Below are positions 42,311-54,115 of a stretch of 64,000 bases of DNA, piece by piece. Origin of the DNA: Terriglobales bacterium (lineage in GTDB: Bacteria; Acidobacteriota; Terriglobia; Terriglobales; Acidobacteriaceae). Location of the stretch: positions 1-64,000 of the forward strand of contig DATMXP010000039.1 of assembly GCA_035561515.1 (NCBI GenBank), read 5' to 3'. The notes under the pieces were generated by a model. The model had not been told where the DNA came from. It searched no databases and worked only from the letters and a program-made list of their open reading frames with translations. Position numbers and translations under genes: made by a program. Position 1 is the first letter of the stretch, and each line of letters starts with the position of its first letter.

Positions 42311-44239
42311 CTAATCGTCGCCGCTGATGGTTAGCTGTGGCGAAGTCGCATTGGCCGCCGGGAGTTCCTGATCCTTGTACTGCAACTGATACAGCTTGTA
42401 GTAAATGCCGCGCTGCGCGAGCAGTTGCTGGTGCGAGCCCATCTCGCGGACCCGGCCCTTGTGCATCACGATGATCTTGTCGGCGCGCTGGATCGTAGAA
42501 AGGCGGTGCGCAATGACCACGGACGTGCGCCCTTCCACGAGTTTCGTCAGAGCTTCGCGAACTCGCATTTCCGTTTCGGTGTCCACACTGGAAGTCGCTT
42601 CGTCGAGGATGAGAATCCTGGGATTGTGAGCCAATGCCCGGGCAAACGAAATGAGCTGTTTTTGCCCAGTCGAAAGCGTGGTGCCGCGCTCGTTCACCGG
42701 TTCCTTGTAACCGTTCGGCAGGGAGCGAATGAACTCGGCAATGTTGACCTCTTCCGCGGCATCCTGGAGCATCTGGTCGGAGATCCAGTCGGAGCCGAGA
42801 CGGATGTTCTGCTCTATCGTCCCGGTGAAGAGGAACGGGTCCTGTAAAACGACTGAGATGCGGCGGCGCAGGTCGCTCAACTCCATTTTTCGGATGTCCA
42901 CTCCATCCAGACGGATCGCTCCCTTTTGCACGTCGTAGAAGCGCATAAGCAGGGAGATGATGGTCGTCTTACCCGCACCGGTATGGCCGACGATGGCCAC
43001 ATTCTCTCCCGGTTCGACGGTGAACGACACGTCGCGCAGAATCCAGTCGGGATCGCCAGGTTTGCCATCGGTAATCGGAACCGGCTTATCGCCGTTCTTT
43101 TTTGCTTCGTCTTCAGCCGGGATGGTCCGATAGGCGAACCAGACGTGGTCGAACTCGATCCGACCCGGCCCCTCTACTTTCTGCGGGTGTTCCGGAGAAG
43201 TGACTTCGGCAGGGGTATCGAGGAGCTTGAAAATGCGCTCGCTGGACGCCATGGCCGATTGCAGGATGTTGTATTTTTCGCTCAGGTCTTGAATAGGCCG
43301 GAAGAATCGCTGCGCATACTGGATGAACGCGACCAATACCCCAAGGGTGGTGGCTTCGCGGAGAACCTGATGCCCGCCGAAGAAGATGACGAACGCGATT
43401 GCGACTGACGAAAGAATTTCGACGATAGGGTAGTAAACCGCGTAAGCCATGATGGCGTCCTTGAACGCCAGCATGTGGGCCCTATTGATGTCCTCGAACT
43501 TGTTGTAAGCCTTCTGCTCGCGGTTGAAGAGCTGAAGCACCATCATGCCGCTGACGTGTTCCTGCAGGTACGAGTTGATCCGAGCAATGGCAATGCGGAT
43601 CCGGCGATAGCTTTCACGAACGCTACGCCGGAAAATGCGCGTGGCGAACATGATGAGGGGAAGCACGGCGAACGTGAGCAGCGCCAGCTTCCAGTCCATC
43701 TGAAGCATGATCAGCAGGATGCCGATCAGCACAAAGATGTCCTCGAAAATGGAGACCACGCCGGCAGTGAACATTTCGTTCAGCGCATCCACGTCAGTGG
43801 TCACGCGGGTGACAAGCCTGCCCACGGGATTCTTGTCGAAGAAGCCTACGTGCATCTCCTGAAGGTGGCGGAAGATCTGCGAGCGCAGATCGAACATCAC
43901 CTTCTGACCGGTCCACTGCATGAAGTAGGTCTGAAGGAATTCGAGGAAGAAGCTGAGCCCGAGCAGTCCGACATACATCGCGCCGATCTGGGCAATGCCC
44001 GTCAGGGGAGAAGAGCTGAGCCAGGGATCAAGAACAGAATGGCTACCGGGTACCTTGACGAGATACTTATCTACCGCGGTTTTGGTGAGATACGGACCGA
44101 CCACGTCGGCGGCGGCTTTCAGGATAATCGCGCCAAGCGCGGTAAGAACCTGCCAGCGGTATGGCCGCAAGTATCCGAGCAACCGCTTCATCAAGCGGCT
44201 GTCATATGCTTTTCCTAGTACTTCCTCTTCTGCGGCCAT
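42311..44239 (-). CDS. ABC exporter, fused membrane and ATPase half-transporter
   Basis: A 642-aa half-transporter of the MsbA/MdlB/LmrA type that would work as a homo- or heterodimer. Six membrane helices lie in about residues 20-330. A longer linker containing KKNGDKPVPITDGKPGDPDW joins the ATPase. The ATPase has Walker A GHTGAGKTT (about 413-421), signature LSTGQKQLISFARAL (about 520) and Walker B ILILDEATSSVD (about 545). Substrate unknown; lipid or drug export is family-level inference. It is probably co-transcribed with the ketoacyl-ACP synthase gene 51 nt upstream, which could hint at a lipid. Confidence 0.92.
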   Translation of the reverse strand: MAAEEEVLGKAYDSRLMKRLLGYLRPYRWQVLTALGAIILKAAADVVGPYLTKTAVDKYLVKVPGSHSVLDPWLSSSPLTGIAQIGAMYVGLLGLSFFLEFLQTYFMQWTGQKVMFDLRSQIFRHLQEMHVGFFDKNPVGRLVTRVTTDVDALNEMFTAGVVSIFEDIFVLIGILLIMLQMDWKLALLTFAVLPLIMFATRIFRRSVRESYRRIRIAIARINSYLQEHVSGMMVLQLFNREQKAYNKFEDINRAHMLAFKDAIMAYAVYYPIVEILSSVAIAFVIFFGGHQVLREATTLGVLVAFIQYAQRFFRPIQDLSEKYNILQSAMASSERIFKLLDTPAEVTSPEHPQKVEGPGRIEFDHVWFAYRTIPAEDEAKKNGDKPVPITDGKPGDPDWILRDVSFTVEPGENVAIVGHTGAGKTTIISLLMRFYDVQKGAIRLDGVDIRKMELSDLRRRISVVLQDPFLFTGTIEQNIRLGSDWISDQMLQDAAEEVNIAEFIRSLPNGYKEPVNERGTTLSTGQKQLISFARALAHNPRILILDEATSSVDTETEMRVREALTKLVEGRTSVVIAHRLSTIQRADKIIVMHKGRVREMGSHQQLLAQRGIYYKLYQLQYKDQELPAANATSPQLTISGDD

Positions 44240-44290
44240 TGCGAACTATTTTAGATGGTGGGCGGGTGCTCAAGGGCGCAGGAATTTAAC

Positions 44291-45535
44291 TCAACTGACT
44301 TTGCGAAGGACTAATGCGGAGTTTTTCGATCCGAAGGCAATGCAGTTGCAGACGGCATGTTCGACCTTCGCTCGCCGGCCCGATTCCGGGATGTAGTCGA
44401 GATCGCATTCCGGATCGGGCAAATCGAGGTTGATCGTGGGCGGAAGTTGGCTGCACTCCATCGCAATGAGGGTAGCGGCCACTCCAGCGGCTCCGCACGC
44501 ACCCTGAGGATGTCCGATCTGGGATTTCAATGACGACATGGGGATCTTGTAGGCGCGGGTGCCGAAGGCAATCTTCATTGCCTGAGTTTCGATGCGGTCG
44601 TTCAGAACCGTCGAGGTACCGTGCAGGTTGACGTACTGGATATCGCTTGAGGTTATTCCTGCTTCCCCTAAAGCCAATTGAATCGCGCGAGCGGGCTCCT
44701 CGGGACTCTCGAGGCGAACACGGTGGAAAGCCTCGCATGTCGAACCGTGACCGGCGACCTCCGCGTAGATTTTCGCCTCCCGAGCTCGGGCGTGTTCCAG
44801 TTCCTCGAGCACAAACATCCATGAGCCTTCGGCAAGCACGAAGCCATCGCGATTCGCCGTAAATGGGCGCGAGCCACGTTCTGGCGCGTGGTTCCAGGAA
44901 CTGGTCATGATTCGCATAAGGCAAAAGCCCTTCACGATGCCCAACGCTATTGGTGTATCCACGCCGCCGGTCACGATCATGGGCAAGACTCCTGCCTGGA
45001 TCTGGCGATAGGCGTATCCGATGGCGTCCGTAGAAGACGTGCAGCCGCTGGTCACTACTTGCGACATGCCGCGGAATCCAAAGCGCATGCTAATTTCGCT
45101 CGACATCGTCCCCATCGTGCCGCTCGGGATGGCGTAGAGGCTCGCCTGCCGTTCCTTGCCGGTCAGCCAGCTGATGTATTGGGCTTCGGAAAAGTCCTGC
45201 GCACCGCCGCCTGTACCGAGGACGACACCGACCTGCCGCTTGTCGTCGATCGACATGGAGTCGGGATTCAGGCCGGAATCGGCGAGCGCTTCGGCGGTGG
45301 CACAGATCGCCATCGGGACCGAGCGCGACACATGCTTGCGCTCAAAGGGGTCGTACCAGGCTTCCTCATTGAAATCCGGTACTTCGCCGGCAATCTGTAC
45401 GGCGAGTTCGCTGGGATCGAACCGGGAAATACGCCGCACCCCACTGTTGCCCGCGAGCACGGCTTCGGTAAAGGCCTGGTTTCCGATGCCGTTGGGGGAA
45501 ACAACCCCCATGCCGGTGATGACGACGCGCTTCAT
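44291..45535 (-). CDS. Beta-ketoacyl-ACP synthase, FabF-like
   Basis: A 414-aa condensing enzyme with the Cys-His-His triad of KAS II: C165 in VVTSGCTSSTDAIG, H305 in VNLHGTSTV and H342 in SQIGHPQGACGAAG. It could be the housekeeping FabF, but no other fab gene or acyl carrier protein is next to it, and the neighbour is an ABC exporter. The active-site loop TSGCTSSTDA differs from the commoner TACATGAH version, so a specialised synthase (polyketide-like or lipid-modifying) is possible. Start ATG at 45535. Confidence 0.88.
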   Translation of the reverse strand: MKRVVITGMGVVSPNGIGNQAFTEAVLAGNSGVRRISRFDPSELAVQIAGEVPDFNEEAWYDPFERKHVSRSVPMAICATAEALADSGLNPDSMSIDDKRQVGVVLGTGGGAQDFSEAQYISWLTGKERQASLYAIPSGTMGTMSSEISMRFGFRGMSQVVTSGCTSSTDAIGYAYRQIQAGVLPMIVTGGVDTPIALGIVKGFCLMRIMTSSWNHAPERGSRPFTANRDGFVLAEGSWMFVLEELEHARAREAKIYAEVAGHGSTCEAFHRVRLESPEEPARAIQLALGEAGITSSDIQYVNLHGTSTVLNDRIETQAMKIAFGTRAYKIPMSSLKSQIGHPQGACGAAGVAATLIAMECSQLPPTINLDLPDPECDLDYIPESGRRAKVEHAVCNCIAFGSKNSALVLRKVS

Positions 45536-45545
45536 GAAGAGTTCG

Positions 45546-45574
45546 TCAGTCTATCAGTTCATCAGTCTGTCAGT
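45546..45574. repeat. 8-bp-period TCAGT tandem repeat
   Basis: TCAGT recurs at 45546, 45554, 45562 and 45570, exactly 8 bp apart, with variable 3-nt spacers. It lies in the gap between the divergent fabF-like and hemW genes. Confidence 0.8.
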
Positions 45575-45654
45575 AAGCTCTGGAGGGGTTGGCATTCGTT
45601 TGTAAGCGGCTTTGCCAGAACTGATGAACCGACATACCGAAAAACTGAGATACT

Positions 45655-46848
45655 TTGGATGTGCCCCTCGGCATCTACATCTCGATCCCGTTCTGCAAGA
45701 CGAAATGCTCATACTGCAACTTCGCCTCGGGCGTCTTCTCCAAGCAGGTCTTCAGACGCTACGTGGATCGAATCGTTGCGGATATTTCCGCTTCCGAGAG
45801 ACTAGCCGCTCAGGTCGGCGGTGAATGGGAGCGCGAGGCTGACTCCATCTATCTGGGCGGGGGTACGCCCACCCTGCTCGAACCCGAACAGTTGAAGCGC
45901 ATCTTCGAGGCAGTCCGAAACACTTTCACGGTAGAGCCGAATGCGGAAGTCACTGTCGAATGCGCCCCCGGCACGCTGACGCATGAAGTCATCGAAACCC
46001 TGCTCGATTGCGGCGTTAACCGGGTCAGCCTGGGTGTGCAGTCGTTCATCGATAAAGAAGCGTCCAGCGTCGCGCGTCTGCACACCCGACAGGTGACACT
46101 GGAAGAGATCGAGCGGCTTCGGTCAGCGGGGATCACAAATATCAGTATCGACCTGATAGCTGGCCTTCCGCACCAAACACGCGAAAGCTGGGAGCAGTCC
46201 TTATCGCAGACCATAGGGACAGGCGTGCCCCACGCGAGCGTATACATGCTCGAGGTTGATGAAGATTCGCGCTTGGGAAGAGAACTGATCGCCGGAGGCA
46301 CTCGCTACCATGCCCATCACGTTCCCGATGATGACTTGACCGCCGATTTATACGAACGCGCAGTTGAGAGCCTGAACGGTGCCGGGGTGTGCCAATACGA
46401 AATTTCTAACTTCGCCCGAGACGTCTGGCAATCGAAGCACAACCTAAAATACTGGACCCGTCAGCCGTATTTCGGCTTTGGAGTCGACGCTCATTCCATG
46501 CTTCCAGCCCCGACCGGGACGGGCCTCGACGCCGTGCGATTCGCAACCAGCGACAACCTGGAGCAGTACGTATCCGGCGCAACCGTGGAGACTACCCCCA
46601 TCAGCCTTGATGCGGCCATCGAAGAGGCTTTCTTTCTGGGCATGCGCACGGTTAGGGGGGTGGAATTGGAGGAACTTGCAGAGCGTTACGGCACAGCCGC
46701 CAACATCGCGTTTCGGGAGGAACTGGCGGAAATGGCTGAGGTTGGCCTGATTGAAGTTGAGGATGGCTACGTGAGGCTGACGGCACGGGGCCGACTGGTG
46801 TCCAACGAGGTTTTCTCCCGATTAATCGGAACTTCCGTCCAAAAATAG
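45655..46848 (+). CDS. hemW: HemW-type radical SAM protein (haem chaperone-like)
   Basis: A 397-aa radical SAM enzyme. The 4Fe-4S cluster motif is C14-x3-C18-x2-C21 in IPFCKTKCSYCNF. SIYLGGGTPTLLEPEQL, NRVSLGVQSF and DLIAGLPHQTRESWEQSL are the family blocks. A C-terminal HemN-like domain is present (YFGFGVDAHSM, FLGMRTVRGVELEEL). The three-residue spacing and lack of the fourth cysteine of HemN favour HemW over coproporphyrinogen dehydrogenase. TTG at 45655 or GTG at 45661 could start it; neither has a strong ribosome site. Confidence 0.9.
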   Translation: MDVPLGIYISIPFCKTKCSYCNFASGVFSKQVFRRYVDRIVADISASERLAAQVGGEWEREADSIYLGGGTPTLLEPEQLKRIFEAVRNTFTVEPNAEVTVECAPGTLTHEVIETLLDCGVNRVSLGVQSFIDKEASSVARLHTRQVTLEEIERLRSAGITNISIDLIAGLPHQTRESWEQSLSQTIGTGVPHASVYMLEVDEDSRLGRELIAGGTRYHAHHVPDDDLTADLYERAVESLNGAGVCQYEISNFARDVWQSKHNLKYWTRQPYFGFGVDAHSMLPAPTGTGLDAVRFATSDNLEQYVSGATVETTPISLDAAIEEAFFLGMRTVRGVELEELAERYGTAANIAFREELAEMAEVGLIEVEDGYVRLTARGRLVSNEVFSRLIGTSVQK

Positions 46849-46853
46849 AGAAA

Positions 46854-46873
46854 CCGGTCGGCGAACCGACCGG
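46854..46873. terminator. Bidirectional hairpin between hemW and the convergent gene
   Basis: An 8-bp stem CCGGTCGG/CCGACCGG with a CGAA loop. On the minus strand it is followed by TTTCTCTATTTTTGG, a usable U-rich tail. Confidence 0.75.
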
Positions 46874-46889
46874 CTTCCGGAAAACGGAG

Positions 46890-47369
46890 CTAAGCTCCAG
46901 CCTTCTGCACTTCCATGTTGCTGACAAAGATGGCCTTGCCCTGGGGCGTTTGCTGGACCATTCCAGTGACCTTTACCTGCTTGCCCATCTGGGCGGCAAA
47001 GGCATCTCGGATGTTGGTCTGCCCGTCACGCCGCGGATGATGTTCTTCCGGGATGACGAGGTAAAGCTCCTTCGACGAGGTCAGGATGCCAATGGGCTGT
47101 CCGTTGCGTACGCATTTGGCGCCGCAATCCATGTGCTTTTCGCCGGTCTTACCAAGCTGCATGTAGCAGGAGACGTCTACCACTTCTCCCTGGATGGTCT
47201 CGGCTTTTCCTTTGTTCAGCCATTCCTTTTGGGCGTCGTTCGTGGCGGATTCCTGGGTGGTGGCAGTCCATTTCGAGGAGTCCTTGGAACCAAACTCTTT
47301 TGCGACCTGCGCCAGCAGGACGCCGGCAAAGACGAGAACTACGAGCCAAATGACACGTGCGGATTTCAT
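46890..47369 (-). CDS. Secreted small cysteine-containing protein
   Basis: A 159-aa exported protein, started at the ATG at 47369 with AAGGGGTGA just upstream; a much longer frame runs into the secA region and is not credible upstream of this ATG. Signal peptide: IWLVVLVFAGVLLAQVA. The mature part has a beta-rich domain (ETIQGEVVDVSCYMQLGKTG ... MDCGAKCVRNGQPIGIL ... KQVKVTGMVQQTPQGKAIFV) with three cysteines, two as CGAKC, plus nearby histidines (KHMDCG, EEHHPRRD). An OB-like fold that binds a metal is plausible. No family name recognised. Confidence 0.7.
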   Translation of the reverse strand: MKSARVIWLVVLVFAGVLLAQVAKEFGSKDSSKWTATTQESATNDAQKEWLNKGKAETIQGEVVDVSCYMQLGKTGEKHMDCGAKCVRNGQPIGILTSSKELYLVIPEEHHPRRDGQTNIRDAFAAQMGKQVKVTGMVQQTPQGKAIFVSNMEVQKAGA

Positions 47370-47550
47370 GCTCACCCCTTCTTGCCGGAAATTATACCTG
47401 TTCGACTCCCGCGCCGTTCGCCCCGCAAGGTCATCTAATACCTGAGTAGCGTGATAGCCTATATGGAGGACTACTGTGCCCTGAACTGCCCTGTAGCAAG
47501 GGCAAACGGTTGAAGACCAGTTCCGCTGATCCGCACAAGGAAAAAACAGC

Positions 47551-50544
<2,994 letters not shown>

Positions 50545-50559
50545 TTTAAAAGGCAACTG

Positions 50560-50595
50560 AAGGCCCCAGTCGAAATTCGGCTGGGGCTTTCGTTT
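50560..50595 (+). terminator. secA terminator
   Basis: A 7-bp GCCCCAG/CTGGGGC stem extended by A-T and G-T pairs, followed by TTTCGTTTT, about 15 nt after the secA stop. Confidence 0.85.
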
Positions 50596-50719
50596 TGTGA
50601 GTCATTCGCCTTCTGACGGGGTTAGTACATGATGTGGAGGCGAGGATGGCAGCCCCCGTTTATTGTTCGTATAACAACATTTTATCGATCCACAAGCGGG
50701 GCGCCCTCATCGAAAAAGT

Positions 50720-51169
50720 ATGGTAGCTCTTCGACTGGTTAGACTGATCGAATCTCATTCGGAACAACTGGCTGACAGCCTTGTTCAGAAGCTGCAAACA
50801 TCGGAACGCACCACGGCGTACCGGGAGATACCCGTGTACGAGCTGCGCGAAGCCGTGCTCCAGGTCTATCAGAACCTGGGCGAGTGGCTGATGACGAAGA
50901 CCGACAGCGACGTGGAAGTCCGTTACAAGGAGCTAGGGGCACGGCGCGCGGCAGAGGTCCCGTTGCACCAGTTTCTTGCCTCCATGCTGATGACCAAGGA
51001 ACATCTCTGGGCTTATTTGCGGCGAGAGGCGATGTCGGACGGTGCGCTCGCCCTGTACGGTGAGTTGGAGTTTCTGCAGGCGCTGACGAACTTTTACGAT
51101 CGGGCGATCTATTACGCCAGTGTTGGGTACAGCGAAGCCAGGCAGCGTCTGGCTCACACAGCCGCCTAG
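50720..51169 (+). CDS. RsbRD N-terminal-domain-like helical protein
   Basis: A 149-aa all-helical cytoplasmic protein. The pattern LIESHSEQLADSLVQKLQ ... YRELPVYELREAVLQVYQNL-type helices, LGARRAAEVPLHQFLASMLM and a final FYDRAIYYASVGY resembles the stand-alone N-terminal (globin-like) domain of RsbRD/RsbT co-antagonists. It has no STAS domain and no stressosome partner nearby, so a signalling role is a guess. The ATG at 50720 follows a 175-nt gap from secA. It ends 1 nt from the convergent CYTH gene. Confidence 0.55.
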   Translation: MVALRLVRLIESHSEQLADSLVQKLQTSERTTAYREIPVYELREAVLQVYQNLGEWLMTKTDSDVEVRYKELGARRAAEVPLHQFLASMLMTKEHLWAYLRREAMSDGALALYGELEFLQALTNFYDRAIYYASVGYSEARQRLAHTAA

Positions 51170-51170
51170 G

Positions 51171-51728
51171 CTATTTCGATTTGACTTCGGCGAAGGTCAT
51201 GTTTTTGGCCCAACTGTTGTGTTTGTTCGTCCAGTCGAAGAAGAGATCTGCGTAGCTCTTGGTGATGTAGTTGGCTTCGTCTACTCCGATCTTTTGTGCG
51301 ATGGCATCGATCCAGCCGGGGCTACCCTCGATCTCGCCGAAGTCGCCGATGGGGGTTTCGTCGAGTACGACGTGGCCTTGCCCATCAGTCCACTCACTAC
51401 GGAACTTCTCGTAGCTGAATTGCGGATCGAATCCGAGTGATTCGAAAATCCTGCCCAGAGCCTCTCCGTCTTCGATTCTTGTCTCCGTCTCCAATCGCGT
51501 TTTGTGTCGTGCGTCGTGTGACTTGGCCTTGTGAGTCAGCACCCAGCGGTCGCCATATTTCCGGATACGCAGCAACTCGCCACGACGCCGCAGGCGTCCG
51601 TTGCTGTCATAGAGAGTGTTGAATTCGTGCGTCCGGGGCGTAATCTCCTGGAACCCAATTTTCTGCAGACGCTCGCGCAGTGCGTTCAAATCGTCGACAT
51701 GGAATTTGACTTCGACTTCGCTCGGCAT
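51171..51728 (-). CDS. CYTH-domain protein (class IV adenylate cyclase/ThTPase-like)
   Basis: A 185-aa protein, started at the ATG at 51728 so that the family's N-terminal E-x-E-x-K motif is right at the start (MPSEVEVKFHV). Further CYTH strands: LRRRGELLRIRKYGDRWVLT, KTRLETETRIEDGEAL and HVVLDETPIGDFGEIEG. Members bind triphosphate compounds with metals and act as adenylate cyclases, thiamine triphosphatases or tripolyphosphatases; the exact substrate is not readable. Divergent from ridA. Confidence 0.85.
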   Translation of the reverse strand: MPSEVEVKFHVDDLNALRERLQKIGFQEITPRTHEFNTLYDSNGRLRRRGELLRIRKYGDRWVLTHKAKSHDARHKTRLETETRIEDGEALGRIFESLGFDPQFSYEKFRSEWTDGQGHVVLDETPIGDFGEIEGSPGWIDAIAQKIGVDEANYITKSYADLFFDWTNKHNSWAKNMTFAEVKSK

Positions 51729-51800
51729 TGCGGGCAAGTGTACCGAATCTGCAGCCGGATTCCTAAGTACACATCTAAATAGCCTCAGCAGGAGGAATCT

Positions 51801-52181
51801 TTGCAGGAAACAAGGCATATCAACCTTCCCGACCGCCGGCACAACCTGCCGTTCAGCGACGCTGTCCTTGTCGGAAATACTCTTTACCTTTCCGGCCGTA
51901 TTGGAATCGACCCGAAGACGGGCGTGGTGCCCGAGAATGTCGACGCGGAGATTACCTTGCTGCTCGATGGCGTGCAAGATGTGCTCGCAACGGCCGGTCT
52001 AACGATGGACGACCTCGTGTACGTACAGATATTCTGCCCGGATCTCTCACTTTTTGACCAATTCAATGAACGCTATCGCGCTTGCTTCAAAGGCCCGCTG
52101 CCCGCTCGGGCATTCATCGGTTCCGGACCGCTCCTGCGCAACGGCAGGTTCGAACTTCAGGGGATTGCAGTGCGTACATAA
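51801..52181 (+). CDS. RidA/YjgF-family protein
   Basis: A 126-aa member of the Rid family, which hydrolyses reactive enamine/imine intermediates. PFSDAVLVGNTLYLSGRIG is the standard N-terminal block, ARAFIGSGPLLRNGRFELQ the C-terminal one. The Rid arginine is present (PLPARAFIG), but the following region is not a perfect RidA match, so it may be a paralogue (Rid2-7). TTG start with AGGAGG upstream. Confidence 0.85.
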   Translation: MQETRHINLPDRRHNLPFSDAVLVGNTLYLSGRIGIDPKTGVVPENVDAEITLLLDGVQDVLATAGLTMDDLVYVQIFCPDLSLFDQFNERYRACFKGPLPARAFIGSGPLLRNGRFELQGIAVRT

Positions 52182-52258
52182 CCTAACGGAACACCAATCG
52201 TCTATTCTTGGAATAGATTCGGTTTTCGGGAGACGCTCACAATTTGGAGAACATTGGA

Positions 52259-54067
52259 ATGCAGATAACTCGCGCCCTGCTCGGGGCAATTGCGGCGCTT
52301 TCATTTACGTGCTCGTTCACGATGGCGCAGGAGAAGCAAGGAGTCTCGCACGTGGTGCCTGCCTGGGTCCAGCGCAGCAACGAAAATGCCAAGGTCTTGC
52401 TAGACCTGGAAGCTAGGTACAACCCCGAAGGTGCTCAGCAGAGCGGGGTGGACGGGGTTGACGAGCAGATCTTCGACCTCAAGCCGAACCGTGAACAAAG
52501 GTACAAAAAGGATCTGCTGGCTGCGATCGAGGAACTTCAGTCCAGGCTTGCGAAGGAAAAGGACGAGCACGTACGCCAGGACCTCGCGATCATGATCGAC
52601 AATGCCAAAAAGGACATTCACGGCATCGATCTTTCCGAGAGACTAGAAATACCTTACTTCGACATGAACCGAACCGTGTTCTACGGTCTGAGATCTCTGC
52701 TGGATGACCAGATCGCTCCCGAACGCCGCAAAGCGGCACTTGTCCGGTTGCGTAAATACGCCGGAATGGAAGAAGGCTATACCCCTGTCACAAAACTGGC
52801 AGAAGCGCATATTGCTGAAAAGCTCAATCTTCCAGGTCGAATCGGTCCTTTTAAGGGAGAACTGGAAACAGATCTCGCCAACGGGTCCTCGTTCATAAGC
52901 GGAATTGAGGGTCTATTTAAGAAATACGGGATCACGGGTTACGAAGAACCCTTGGCGAAGTTGAAAGCACAACTGGCCGAATACAACGACTTTGTGCGCG
53001 CGAAGGTATTGCCCAAAGCCCGAACAGATTTCCGGCTTCCTCCGGAGCTTTACGCGTACTCGCTGGAGCGGGTTGGCGTGGACTTGCCGCCACAACAACT
53101 CGCCGATGTGGCGCATGCCGCCTTCAACGATATCCAGAAGGAAATGCAAGCCCTGGCGCCGAAGATCGCCAGCCAGCGTGGCTGGAAATCGACCGATTAC
53201 CGCGATGTTATTCGCGAGTTGAAGAAAGAGCAGTGGACGGGCGAATCGATCCTGGCCAACTACAAAAAGCGTATCGGTGAAATTGAAGACATCATCCGGC
53301 GAGAGAAACTGGTGACGCTGCCGTCGCGCCCGATGCGTATACGTCTGGCGAGCGAGGCGGAAAGCGCCGCCGTGCCGGCTCCCAATATGCGTCCGCCACG
53401 CCTGATTGGAAATACCGGAGAAGCAGGAGAATTCGTTCTTCCGTTGAGTTTCCCGTCGAAGGAAAAGGGGAAGGAACAAAAGTTCGACGACTTCACGTAC
53501 GCCGCCGCTTCGTGGACACTGACCGCGCACGAGGGTCGTCCTGGGCACGAGCTACAGTTCGACGCGATGGTGGAGAACGGTATCTCGATCGCACGTGCTT
53601 TGTACGCGTTCAACAGCACCAACGTGGAAGGGTGGGGCCTTTACGCCGAGAAGATACTGCTCCCCTATATGCCGCTGGAAGGGCAATTGGTATCGCTGCA
53701 GTTCCGGCTGCACCGCGCTGCCCGGGCATTCCTTGATCCCGAACTCCAGATGGGCAAAGTGACACCGGAACAGGCGCACAAAGTGCTGACAGACGACGTT
53801 GTGCTGTCGGACGCCATGGCGACGAGCGAAGTGCAGCGCTACACGTTCCGCTCACCCGGACAGGCGACCTCATACTTTTACGGCTACACGAAACTAGTCG
53901 CCCTGCGCAGTGATGTGGAGAAGGCGCTCGGAAAGAAATTCGACGCCCACAAGTTCCATGACTTCATCTTGTCGCAGGGGTTACTGCCGCCGAACCTGCT
54001 CCGCAAAGCGGTGATGGACCAGTTTGTGCCGGAGATGCAGGGGAATAAGGTGGCGCGACTGAACTAG
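52259..54067 (+). CDS. DUF885 protein, putative secreted metallopeptidase
   Basis: A 602-aa protein. The ATG at 52259 has TGGAGA 8 nt upstream and gives a signal peptide (ITRALLGAIAALSFTCSFTMAQ). The DUF885 zinc-like motif is HEGRPGHELQ at about residue 424, followed by NVEGWGLYAEKILLPY with a conserved Glu. This HExxxGH arrangement suggests a metallopeptidase, but activity is not proven for most of the family. Most of the rest is helical. Exported, so it probably acts on peptides in the periplasm or outside. A strong terminator follows. Confidence 0.85.
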   Translation: MQITRALLGAIAALSFTCSFTMAQEKQGVSHVVPAWVQRSNENAKVLLDLEARYNPEGAQQSGVDGVDEQIFDLKPNREQRYKKDLLAAIEELQSRLAKEKDEHVRQDLAIMIDNAKKDIHGIDLSERLEIPYFDMNRTVFYGLRSLLDDQIAPERRKAALVRLRKYAGMEEGYTPVTKLAEAHIAEKLNLPGRIGPFKGELETDLANGSSFISGIEGLFKKYGITGYEEPLAKLKAQLAEYNDFVRAKVLPKARTDFRLPPELYAYSLERVGVDLPPQQLADVAHAAFNDIQKEMQALAPKIASQRGWKSTDYRDVIRELKKEQWTGESILANYKKRIGEIEDIIRREKLVTLPSRPMRIRLASEAESAAVPAPNMRPPRLIGNTGEAGEFVLPLSFPSKEKGKEQKFDDFTYAAASWTLTAHEGRPGHELQFDAMVENGISIARALYAFNSTNVEGWGLYAEKILLPYMPLEGQLVSLQFRLHRAARAFLDPELQMGKVTPEQAHKVLTDDVVLSDAMATSEVQRYTFRSPGQATSYFYGYTKLVALRSDVEKALGKKFDAHKFHDFILSQGLLPPNLLRKAVMDQFVPEMQGNKVARLN

Positions 54068-54083
54068 TTCGAACGGAAGTGAA

Positions 54084-54115
54084 GGGGCGATCCGAAAAGG
54101 GTCGCCTTTATTTTT
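54084..54115 (+). terminator. Terminator of the DUF885 gene
   Basis: Stem GGCGATCC/GGGTCGCC with one G-T pair and a GAAAA loop (54086-54106), then TTTATTTTT. It slightly overlaps the 3' end of the convergent polyprenyl synthase gene. Confidence 0.88.

Noticed and set aside
51729..51977. N-terminal extension of the CYTH protein
   Set aside because: It would overlap the start of ridA on the other strand, and the family's ExExK motif lies right after the ATG at 51728.
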